A stretch of DNA of 9,775 nt from Spyradocola sp034113365. GTDB lineage: Bacteria; Bacillota; Clostridia; Christensenellales; UBA1750. This document shows positions 1 to 5,965 of this stretch, one piece after another. Within the stretch, counting starts at the first letter, position 1, and each line of letters begins with the position of its first letter. The stretch spans positions 1 through 9,775 of the forward strand of contig JAXEXP010000167.1 of assembly GCA_034113365.1 (NCBI GenBank), in the 5' to 3' direction. Under the pieces are notes generated by a model. It was not told where the DNA came from. It made no database searches and worked only from the letters and a program-made list of their open reading frames with translations. The translations under genes and the position numbers were made by a program.

Positions 1-343
1 TGGGACATATTGCCCGGATTGTCGAGACGCAGCATACAAAATTTCAATCCACCCACCCCGTGCGGGGTGGGACGTGTAAACACCCATCCTATCCCACGGG
101 CGGCTCTAATTTCAATCCACCCACCCCGTGCGGGGTGGGACGTGATTTTTTTATTGATACGGCTTGACATATCACCATTTCAATCCACCCACCCCGTGCG
201 GGGTGGGACCGCTGGCGCGCGGAGGTTCTGGTGCCGTCAAAAAGATTTCAATCCACCCACCCCGTGCGGGGTGGGACGAATAAGGTGCCGTAATATTCGG
301 CCTTGTCTTTATTTCAATCCACCCACCCCGTGCGGGGTGGGAC
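1..343 (-). CRISPR. Type I-C CRISPR array, leader-proximal end (continues off the left edge)
   Basis: Five identical 33-bp repeats lie at 41-73, 109-141, 177-209, 245-277 and 311-343, and 1-6 is the end of a sixth. Spacers are 7-40 (34 bp), 74-108 (35), 142-176 (35), 210-244 (35) and 278-310 (33). Read on the minus strand, the repeat starts GTCCCACCCC, has a GCAC loop, then GGGGTGGG, and ends TGGATTGAAAT. It therefore folds into an 8-bp stem followed by the 11-nt 3' end that becomes the crRNA 5' handle in type I-C systems. This end of the repeat and the cas gene order set the array direction: the leader is at 344-638 and the newest spacer is 278-310. The repeats show no decay, so this end looks active. 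No spacer was matched to a phage, because that needs a database search. Confidence 0.98.
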
Positions 344-344
344 A

Positions 345-389
345 GCAAAAGTTCACAAAAGAATGGGGAGAACTTTTGCAAAAGTCCCC
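345..389. repeat. Nested palindromes beside the first repeat
   Basis: One base from the leader-repeat junction, GCAAAAGTTC (345-354) is repeated inverted as GAACTTTTGC (370-379), a perfect 10-bp match. The second arm is also part of a perfect 14-bp palindrome, ACTTTTGCAAAAGT (372-385), flanked by GGGG (365-368) and CCCC (386-389). The motif CAAAAG occurs three times (346-351, 356-361, 379-384). The position fits a leader-anchoring or integrase-docking site for Cas1-Cas2, or a site for a bending protein. That role is inference. Confidence 0.6.
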
Positions 390-405
390 AAAGGAGTGCG
401 CGTAG

Positions 406-435
406 AGTGTAAATGTAGTCGAGAGGCCGTGTTGA
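406..435 (-). promoter_or_regulatory. Candidate promoter for the CRISPR array
   Basis: On the minus strand a -35-like TCAACA (430-435) is followed after 18 bases by a -10-like TACACT (406-411). Each matches the sigma-70 consensus at four of six positions. Transcription would start near 399, about 55 bases before the first repeat. The match is weak. The cas operon could also read through into the array, since no terminator is visible after cas2. Confidence 0.3.
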
Positions 436-461
436 TGGGCTGCGATTTGGGGAAAAACCGG

Positions 462-504
462 GTGCGAACCTACGGGGATCTGCATGATCACTCACGGTTC
501 GCGC
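462..504 (-). other. Leader hairpin with GTGCGAACC / GGTTCGCGC arms
   Basis: Arms at 462-470 (GTGCGAACC) and 496-504 (GGTTCGCGC) pair over 9 bp with one G-U, enclosing 25 bases that include two GATC copies (477-480 and 486-489). From memory, very similar GTGCGAACC...GGTTCGCAC inverted repeats stand downstream of cas2 in other type I-C loci. If so, this is a family-level leader element and not chance. It could be a DNA site for integration or regulation, or an RNA structure at the end of the cas transcript. Confidence 0.55.
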
Positions 505-638
505 ATGGAGTCGGAGGTTGGCGTTTGTGTGAGTATTGAAGGGTGATAGAAGCCTGCACTGCCTCAGACACCGCTCGCGGCTCCGATGCGGACGCGGATG
601 TATGGTGGAATGCGGGCTGGCAGGACAGGCGATGGACA

Positions 639-929
639 TCAGAGCATCAGCACGCCGCTGGGGTCATAGCCTGCCTTGGCACCGAAGTGCTCGATGCGGG
701 TCTGGTAGCGGTTGCCAAGGTAATAGAAGCGCAGGCTGTCCTGCTGCTCGTCCATGATCTCGAGCAGCTTGTGCTGGAGCTGCTTGCATTGGGCGGCGTC
801 GAGCAGGCACTCGAACACGGAGTTCTGCACGCGCTGGCCGTAGTTGACGCACTGCTTTGCGATCTGACGCAGACGCCGGCGCCCGTCGGCCGTATCGGTC
901 GAGACGTCGTAGGTGATGAGTACCATCAT
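639..929 (-). CDS. cas2: CRISPR-associated endoribonuclease/integrase subunit Cas2
   Basis: Cas2 of 96 residues, the usual I-C length. It is the central dimer of the Cas1-Cas2 integrase that inserts spacers at the leader-repeat junction. The protein opens MMVLITYDVS, the hallmark ferredoxin-fold first strand, with Asp8 at the conserved metal position. NYGQRVQNSVFEC (29-41) and SLRFYYLGN (65-73) are typical I-C Cas2 blocks. The ATG at 929 is preferred because GAGGTGA (935-941) lies five bases upstream and the protein then begins exactly at the family start. A GTG at 938 would add three residues but has no proper ribosome site. The gene starts 10 bases after the cas1 stop, and its ribosome site spans that stop codon, so translation is probably coupled. 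It is the last gene of the operon and faces the array leader. Confidence 0.96.
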   Translation of the reverse strand: MMVLITYDVSTDTADGRRRLRQIAKQCVNYGQRVQNSVFECLLDAAQCKQLQHKLLEIMDEQQDSLRFYYLGNRYQTRIEHFGAKAGYDPSGVLML

Positions 930-939
930 TGCGGTCACC

Positions 940-1971
940 TCATTTCCACAGGAAGGGAGGATAGTCCTCCAGGTCGCCCCGCAGGGTGCGGGCGAGCAGC
1001 AGCGCCTGGACGGTCGGGACCAAGCCCCAGGGCATCTTCTCCTCCAGGAAGGGATGCGTGATGCTCTCCTGCTTGCGCTGCTGCCAGTTTTTCAGGAATT
1101 TGCTGCGCGCTTCATCGGTCAGGCGCACCGCGCCGTTTTCCGACGTGTGGAAATCCTCCGGCTGCATCACCCGGTTGTTGATGAGCGTCAGCACGAAGCG
1201 GTCCGCCATGCAGGGGCGCAGCTCCTCCATCAGATCCAGTGCCAGAGAAGTCCTGCCCGGCCGGTCGCGGTGCAGGAAGCCCACGAAGCTATCCAGCCCC
1301 GCGCTCTCCAGCGCCGAGGCGCAGTCGTGGGCGAGCAGGCTGTAGGAAAAGGACAGCAGCGCGTTGAACCGGTCCGTCGGGGGACGCCGGCTGCGATTGC
1401 GGAAGTAGAAATGCTGCTTGTCCCGCAGGATCATGTCGTCCAGCACGGAGAAGTAGGCCGTCGCTGCCGCGCCCTCCAGCCCGCGCAGGCTGTCCGGCGA
1501 CGTCTCCGCCTCCACCTGCGGCAGAAGGCCCTTCAGCGCCGCCGACGCACTTCGGAATCTCTCCTCGTCGATGCGCATCCCGTGATCCCGCCGGGTGCGT
1601 TCGATGTTCCACCGGGCGTTGTACAGCTTGCCGTAGACCATGTACCGCGCGATGCGGCAGGCTCTGCGCGGATCGTCCGCCGCGCGGTACTGCTCCCGCC
1701 GCAGCAGCACGTTTCCGCCGGTGATCCCCGCCGTCCGCGCCAGAAACCGCCCCTGCGGCGAGCAGAACACCACGTCGATGTCCCGCTCGGCACAGGCGCC
1801 CAGCAGCGCAGGCGACGCCCCCGCGTAGGAAAAGCTGATCACCCCGCACAGATTGTGCAGCGGAAACCGCCCCAGCTCCTGCTTTTCCCGGCTGACGACG
1901 ACATTTTCCCCGTCCAGCGAAAGATACGCGTCGCTCGTGGTGACAAACAGCGTGTTGAGCAGCCTTCTCAT
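940..1971 (-). CDS. cas1: CRISPR-associated integrase Cas1 (type I-C)
   Basis: Cas1 of 343 residues, full length for the I-C family. It is the catalytic subunit of the spacer integrase. The N-terminal beta domain begins MRRLLNTLFVTTSDAYLSLDGENVVV. The helical catalytic domain carries the metal ligands Glu166 (RGLEGAA), His234 (GFLHRDRPGR) and the acidic pair near Glu249 (DLMEELRP), so the active site looks intact. The ATG at 1971 is supported by GGAGG seven bases upstream and by a 4-base ATGA overlap with the cas4 stop. The same frame stays open far upstream, but that stretch is cas4 read out of frame. Cas1 is expected to act with Cas2 and with Cas4, which trims and orients prespacers by PAM. 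Confidence 0.98.
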   Translation of the reverse strand: MRRLLNTLFVTTSDAYLSLDGENVVVSREKQELGRFPLHNLCGVISFSYAGASPALLGACAERDIDVVFCSPQGRFLARTAGITGGNVLLRREQYRAADDPRRACRIARYMVYGKLYNARWNIERTRRDHGMRIDEERFRSASAALKGLLPQVEAETSPDSLRGLEGAAATAYFSVLDDMILRDKQHFYFRNRSRRPPTDRFNALLSFSYSLLAHDCASALESAGLDSFVGFLHRDRPGRTSLALDLMEELRPCMADRFVLTLINNRVMQPEDFHTSENGAVRLTDEARSKFLKNWQQRKQESITHPFLEEKMPWGLVPTVQALLLARTLRGDLEDYPPFLWK

Positions 1972-2630
1972 GCTTCGTCCTCCGATCTGCGGTGCAGATA
2001 GTCCTGCACGGAACCCGACTTCATCAGCCGCGGCAGGCAGACCTCCTTGAGCGAGCAAGCGTTGCAGGCCTTGGTGGGCCTGACCTTCGGGGTGTGTCCC
2101 CGCCGGGCCAGACCGTGCATCTCCTCCAGGCAGCGCTCCACCTCGCCGCGCAGCGCCTGCGTAAAGTCCACCGTCTGCCTGTGCCGCGTCTGCCCGAAGT
2201 ACAGCGCGCCCTGCGGGATGTCGCAGCACAGCATCTCCTCCAGGCACATGGCCTGCGCGCACAGCTGCAGCTCGTTGGCCCGATCCTCGCGGGGCTGTCC
2301 GCGCTTGTATTCCACCGGATAGGGCAGATAAAGCCCCTCCTCCCCGTGCAGCGGCACGCCGCCGGGCGAGCGACGGAATTCCACCACGTCGCAGGCGCCG
2401 GACACGCCCAGCCGCGCACTGGACAGGCGCATGCCGCGGATCACCAGCACGTCTCCCCTGCGCTCGCGTAGCTGCTCGTCGTGCGCGCGTTCGTGCAGAA
2501 AGTTTCCCTCCACCGTGCGCTCGTTCTCCGCCCATTGGTCCTCAATGTGGATCAACGCCCATTGCCGACGGCAGAACGCGAAGTGCTGCAGCCCGGACAG
2601 CTGCAGGTATTCCTCCTCATCATACGCCAT
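1968..2630 (-). CDS. cas4: CRISPR-associated exonuclease Cas4 (Dna2/RecB family)
   Basis: Cas4 of 220 residues, a RecB-like iron-sulfur nuclease that processes prespacer ends and selects those with the right PAM for Cas1-Cas2. Four cysteines in the expected pattern would hold the [4Fe-4S] cluster: Cys20 (FAFCRRQW) and the C-terminal Cys189, Cys192 and Cys198 (ACNACSLKEVC). The nuclease residues are His46, Asp81 (GACDVVEF), Glu107 and Lys109 (PVEYKRG), with a QLCAQAM block near 122-128. All appear present. The ATG at 2630 follows GAGGTGA in good spacing and overlaps the end of cas7 by 11 bases. The stop overlaps the cas1 start by 4 bases. Its position between cas7 and cas1 is normal for I-C. 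Confidence 0.97.
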   Translation of the reverse strand: MAYDEEEYLQLSGLQHFAFCRRQWALIHIEDQWAENERTVEGNFLHERAHDEQLRERRGDVLVIRGMRLSSARLGVSGACDVVEFRRSPGGVPLHGEEGLYLPYPVEYKRGQPREDRANELQLCAQAMCLEEMLCCDIPQGALYFGQTRHRQTVDFTQALRGEVERCLEEMHGLARRGHTPKVRPTKACNACSLKEVCLPRLMKSGSVQDYLHRRSEDEA

Positions 2631-3435
2631 CGATCACCTCGGGGACGAGGCCCGGCAGCTCGTCCAGCTCGACGACGGGCGTCTCCCCCTCCGGACAGGG
2701 CTGCACATGCACGGAGCGGTGCACCTTTGCCGAGGAATACTGCCCCTCCTTGCAGTTGTGCTGCCACCAGATCAGCTTGACCACCTCCATCGACCCCTCG
2801 GGCCGCGCAGAGGACGCGTCGTTGACGAACAGCGTGCGCAGGCACTCCTTGAGCACATTCGCGTCCTCCTGCGTAAAGCCCGTCTTTTCGGCCAGCTGCA
2901 CGTTGACGGAGCCCTTGAGTTCATACAACCCGTAGCGCACGAAGTGCTTCATGCCCATGGTGTCGGCGCCCTTCTTGTCGCCGCTTTCGCTGTTGACGCT
3001 CTTGGTGATCTGCACCGACTCCACCTCCACCGGCGCAAGGCTCACCGCCTGATGGATGGACACCGGCCCGCGCACGCCCACGGACACGCCGCCCTTGAAC
3101 GCGAATACCTGCCCGAACGCGCGCACGTCCATCCAGTTTTCGCACGCCTTCTGCGCGTATTCCGCCTTGCTCTTGATGCCCTTGAGCGACGCCTCGGCGC
3201 GCTTGCTCAGGCTGTCGAAGCCGTCGTCGCAGCGGTCGTCGGACTGCACGAAGATGGGGTTGCCCAGATCCTGCATGCGGTTGCGCAGCTTGCGCTTGAT
3301 GCACACGTCGGAGATCTCGCCAAAGCCGTTGTAGTCGGTGCGGGGGCGGTTGCCGTTGAGCGGATCGCCGTTGCAGTTGGCCCGGTTCACAGCCACGATC
3401 GCCACAAAATCGATCTTGTTTTTCAGTGCAGTCAT
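2620..3435 (-). CDS. cas7: Type I-C Cascade backbone protein Cas7c (Csd2)
   Basis: Cas7c, 271 residues, slightly short of the roughly 285-290 I recall for the family. Several copies polymerise along the crRNA spacer and form the Cascade backbone. The N-terminal RRM-like core carries the family signature NGDPLNGNRPRTDYNGFGEI (22-41), then SDVCIKRKLRNRMQD. Further I-C blocks are FGQVFAFKGGVSVGVRGPVS and the later GADTMGMKHFVRYGLYE. Most relatives I remember have NPNGDP where this one has NCNGDP. The ATG at 3435 directly follows the cas8c stop (TAAATG). Its ribosome site GGAGGAG (3442-3448) lies inside the end of cas8c, six bases before the start. It shares that upstream region with cas11c, which ends at the same stop. 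Confidence 0.97.
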   Translation of the reverse strand: MTALKNKIDFVAIVAVNRANCNGDPLNGNRPRTDYNGFGEISDVCIKRKLRNRMQDLGNPIFVQSDDRCDDGFDSLSKRAEASLKGIKSKAEYAQKACENWMDVRAFGQVFAFKGGVSVGVRGPVSIHQAVSLAPVEVESVQITKSVNSESGDKKGADTMGMKHFVRYGLYELKGSVNVQLAEKTGFTQEDANVLKECLRTLFVNDASSARPEGSMEVVKLIWWQHNCKEGQYSSAKVHRSVHVQPCPEGETPVVELDELPGLVPEVIDGV

Positions 3436-3834
3436 TTAGTTCTCCTCCGTTTCCGTATCGTCCTTTTGATCTTCCTTTTTCTTGAAGAATGCGTTCCTCT
3501 GCAGCTCATAGCCCATCAGGTAGGTGTCCTCCAGCGGCTTGTTCAGCTCGCTCTCGTCAAACTGCGCGAGCATCCCCACGATCTGCCCGCACAGCCGCTC
3601 GTAGCGCTCCGCATCCTGCCTGTACATTCTGGGCAGGTACGCGACGTGCAGCTGCCGGTTGATGCGCTCATACACCTGCCACGGCCTGCGCCGGAATTCC
3701 GACATCGCCTTGATGGCGTTCGTCTGCCGGTCATCGTCCGAGTTCCGGTAATAATCGCACTCCGCGCGGTCCATCACGGCCAGCAGCCTGCCGTACTGGA
3801 AGCTGCGGTCCATTTTGTCCAGTTCCCAAGCCAT
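3436..3834 (-). CDS. cas11c: Cas11c small subunit from an internal start within cas8c
   Basis: In characterised I-C systems the small subunit Cas11c is made from an internal start in cas8, in the same frame. Here an ATG at 3834 (Met466 of Cas8c) is preceded by AGGGGGAG (3840-3847) five bases upstream, a strong ribosome site in the middle of a coding region. The product would be 132 residues starting MAWELDKMDRSFQYGRLLAV, close to the family's expected size and opening (DRSxxxGRLLAV), and predicted mostly helical. The last 20 residues are highly charged (KKKEDQKDDTETEEN). Cas11c would line the Cascade belly and stabilise the R-loop. The call rests on the ribosome site and the family precedent; the residues themselves are shared with Cas8c. 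Confidence 0.8.
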   Translation of the reverse strand: MAWELDKMDRSFQYGRLLAVMDRAECDYYRNSDDDRQTNAIKAMSEFRRRPWQVYERINRQLHVAYLPRMYRQDAERYERLCGQIVGMLAQFDESELNKPLEDTYLMGYELQRNAFFKKKEDQKDDTETEEN

Positions 3835-5229
3835 TTCGTCTCCCCCTCTGTCGGTGTCGTGGCGGTACTTCTGCAGCGCGGCGCAGGCCGTCTGCATCAC
3901 CCTGCGCCAGTTGTTCCTCTCAAACGCCAGCGGCGTGGACGCACGGCGCGCCAGCGCGGCCACAAAGTCATACGGCAGCCCGCTGCCCGAAAACTTGCAG
4001 TTGACCAGCCTTTGAATGTGCTGACTGCGGATGCGGTCGTCCGCCTTGAGCAAGCCGCCGCGCTCCACGCCGTAGGCGCAGTCCACGATCTGCCACAGCG
4101 GCATCGCCTGGATGCCGAACGGCGTGTGCCAGCAGCAGTACGCGTCCCAGTCGCGCATCCGCGCAAGAAAATGCTCCGTCGTCAGCTCGTTGTAATAGGT
4201 GAGCGCCAGCCGTCCCGTGGTGGCGGCGTCAAACGCGGCCAGCACCACCGCCTCGCGCCCCGTCAGCTGATTCTCCTGCTTGAAGCTGAACAGCGTGTCG
4301 GCCAGCGCCTCGCGGTAATCGCTGGGCTTCCAGATCGGCGCAGACTTTCGCCCCCGCAGCCCCGCCGTGTGGTTGGGCAGCGAGATGCCCTGCGGATTCC
4401 AGCACAGGAAGCACCGCTTGTCCACCAGCACGCCCTGCTCCGCCGCGACCCACCGCAGCGCATTATGCGCCATCTGTGAGGCCTCGTAGCCCACCGTCGC
4501 AGCCTGCCAGTCCTCCGAGAACCGCCCGCGGTAGGTGAACCCCGACGAATCGTTCGCCGAGATCAGCTTCGCGTTGCCGTTGATGGGAATGACGCCCTTG
4601 GGGTGCTGGCTGGCGATGGCCGTCACCTCGCCGGTGAGCATGCACAGCCCTTTCTCCCGCGATTCCACCCTGCTCAAATAATACTCTGTGAACGCCTGAA
4701 ACAGCGCGCGGTTCTTCCAGCAGGCGGATTCCTCATCGTCGCCCAGCCCTTCCACGCGCCAGCGCACCAGCAGCTTTTCATTGTATCCGTCCTTTGCCGC
4801 CTTTTCGATGATCCCCAGCCCCGCCAGGTCGAACAGGATCGTCCCGCCCTCCACATACCGCAGGATGGGCAGCAGCATGGGGTGGGAATGCGCCGACGCC
4901 TGCCAGTCGCGCAGCTGCTCCAGATACAGCTCGTGCGCCTCGGAATTGACCCTCGCCAGATACTTGAGCTGTTCGCACAGCGGATGGGGCGCGAGCTTGA
5001 CCGTGCGCCCGGCCGATTCCTCCGTCACCGGGATGACGATCTTGGGCTCGTTCTTCTTGTCCAGCGAAACCGCGCCCAGAAACCCGCCGTTCCGGTCCAG
5101 CGTGATCTCGATGTCCGCGCTCGTCAGCACGTGCCCGATGGGCGCGAGCGGCTCATGCCCCTCCCGGTACACCCCGATCAGGCTCCGGCTGCACGCATAC
5201 GTCTCCACGGCTCTTTGAAACAGACCCAT
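3436..5229 (-). CDS. cas8c: Type I-C Cascade large subunit Cas8c (Csd1)
   Basis: Cas8c, 597 residues, the large subunit that reads the TTC-type PAM and starts DNA unwinding. It begins MGLFQRAVETYACSRSLIGV and has the usual Csd1 landmarks: an N-terminal beta-rich half, a central block around CFLCWNPQGISLPNH where the target strand is handled, and a helical C-terminus that is also translated alone as Cas11c. The ATG at 5229 is chosen because a strong GGGGAGGTGA ribosome site precedes it and it shares one base with the cas5 stop (TGATG). The same frame is open further upstream, but that part is cas5 read out of frame. The gene lies between cas5c and cas7c, the canonical order. Sequence conservation across this family is low, so domain limits are approximate. 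Confidence 0.96.
   Translation of the reverse strand: MGLFQRAVETYACSRSLIGVYREGHEPLAPIGHVLTSADIEITLDRNGGFLGAVSLDKKNEPKIVIPVTEESAGRTVKLAPHPLCEQLKYLARVNSEAHELYLEQLRDWQASAHSHPMLLPILRYVEGGTILFDLAGLGIIEKAAKDGYNEKLLVRWRVEGLGDDEESACWKNRALFQAFTEYYLSRVESREKGLCMLTGEVTAIASQHPKGVIPINGNAKLISANDSSGFTYRGRFSEDWQAATVGYEASQMAHNALRWVAAEQGVLVDKRCFLCWNPQGISLPNHTAGLRGRKSAPIWKPSDYREALADTLFSFKQENQLTGREAVVLAAFDAATTGRLALTYYNELTTEHFLARMRDWDAYCCWHTPFGIQAMPLWQIVDCAYGVERGGLLKADDRIRSQHIQRLVNCKFSGSGLPYDFVAALARRASTPLAFERNNWRRVMQTACAALQKYRHDTDRGGDEMAWELDKMDRSFQYGRLLAVMDRAECDYYRNSDDDRQTNAIKAMSEFRRRPWQVYERINRQLHVAYLPRMYRQDAERYERLCGQIVGMLAQFDESELNKPLEDTYLMGYELQRNAFFKKKEDQKDDTETEEN
3840..3847 (-). promoter_or_regulatory. Internal ribosome binding site for cas11c
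   Basis: AGGGGGAG on the minus strand, five bases before the in-frame ATG at 3834 and about 400 bases before the cas8c stop. It is the feature that supports separate translation of the small subunit. Confidence 0.7.
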
Positions 5230-5963
5230 CAGTTCACCTCCCCAAACTCCTTCAGGCCTGAAAAGTTGTCCATCTCCCCGCCGAAGGGCTTGACCTCCAT
5301 GCTGCCCAGCTCCTTGTGCAGCGGGCACTCCTCCGGCCGCAGGAAGTGGATCACGCCTTGCTTCATCACGGGGTACCAGAAGTTCGCCGTCATGCGCCCC
5401 TGCGTCCGCTCCGACCACGCCTCGTCCGCATAGGTGATGCCGTGGTACATCAATCCAAACGCCAGCTCCGGCGTGCCGTCGTACGCGCCCTCGCCCTCGC
5501 CGAACGCACACGGCTCCACATACCCCTGGCACTCCCGCGCGCCGAGGAATACGTCCCGCCGTCCGCCCTTGCGGATCATGCGCTGCGCGATCTGATGATG
5601 CTTGTTCTCGTTGCGGTCGCAGGCCAGCTCGGGCCGGTTCTCGTTCCACTCAAAGTGCGCCCGCACCTGATAGCAGCAGTCCTTGAGGTAGGTGTAGTAG
5701 CTCAGATCATTCCCGCCGCCATACTTGATGGGCCGCACGCCCTTGACCTCGGTCTGGATGGGCTTCATCACCCGCACGTCGTCCACATACCAGATGAGGG
5801 TCGGTTTCCAGTAAATTGAGTGCAGGATGCCCTTGAGCGCCTCATACGTCGGCACCTGGTAGCTGCACTTCTCGCCGCCCACGCGCATCACCGGGTCGGA
5901 AAACAGCCCGTAGTCTCCCCACACCTGGAATTCCACGATGTTTGGAAACCTCGTATTCTTCAT
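5229..5963 (-). CDS. cas5c: Cas5c (Cas5d), crRNA-processing Cascade subunit
   Basis: Cas5c, 244 residues. In type I-C it replaces Cas6: it cuts the repeat at the 3' base of the hairpin and stays on the resulting 11-nt 5' handle. Family blocks are clear: VEFQVWGDYGLFSDP, VGGEKCSYQVPTYEALKGIL, SIYWKPT, VKGVRPIKYGGGNDLSYYTYLKD, and GGRRDVFLGARECQGYVEPC. Candidate catalytic residues, by analogy with the Bacillus halodurans enzyme, are Tyr40 (PTYEALKG) and Lys121-His122 (RNENKHHQI). The ATG at 5963 is preferred because GGGGGTG (5969-5975) sits five bases before it. A GTG at 5969, overlapping the cas3 stop by 4 bases, would add two residues but has no room for a ribosome site. The stop shares one base with the cas8c start. 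Confidence 0.96.
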   Translation of the reverse strand: MKNTRFPNIVEFQVWGDYGLFSDPVMRVGGEKCSYQVPTYEALKGILHSIYWKPTLIWYVDDVRVMKPIQTEVKGVRPIKYGGGNDLSYYTYLKDCCYQVRAHFEWNENRPELACDRNENKHHQIAQRMIRKGGRRDVFLGARECQGYVEPCAFGEGEGAYDGTPELAFGLMYHGITYADEAWSERTQGRMTANFWYPVMKQGVIHFLRPEECPLHKELGSMEVKPFGGEMDNFSGLKEFGEVN

Positions 5964-5965
5964 TC

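Larger units (their letters stand above)
344..638 (-). promoter_or_regulatory. CRISPR leader region between cas2 and the first repeat
   Basis: This 295-bp stretch has no supportable gene. Its position, between the cas2 stop and the first repeat and upstream of the array in the direction of transcription, makes it the leader. It should hold the array promoter and the signals that direct Cas1-Cas2 to insert new spacers at 343/344. Structures visible inside it are annotated separately: a hairpin at 462-504, palindromes at 345-389, and a weak promoter candidate at 406-435. Open frames crossing it on either strand have no ribosome binding site and run on into the repeats. Confidence 0.85.

Noticed and set aside
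10..405. Open frame across the CRISPR array with a repeated FNPPTPCGVG motif
   Set aside because: The motif is the translated CRISPR repeat. Repeats of 33 bp with spacers of 33-36 bp can stay open by chance, and there is no ribosome site.
913..2001. Long plus-strand open frame opposite cas1
   Set aside because: It is the antisense of cas1. GC-rich genes leave long open frames on the other strand, and the product is low-complexity and shows no family.
940..2535. Longer 531-residue version of Cas1
   Set aside because: The extra N-terminal part is cas4 in another frame. The family start and a GGAGG site place the start at 1971.
2431..4479. 682-residue plus-strand open frame opposite cas4, cas7 and cas8c
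   Set aside because: It spans several real genes on the other strand and has the arginine, valine and histidine-rich mix of an antisense frame.
3436..5649. Longer 737-residue version of Cas8c
   Set aside because: The extra N-terminal part is cas5c in another frame. The family start and a GGGGAGGTGA site place the start at 5229.
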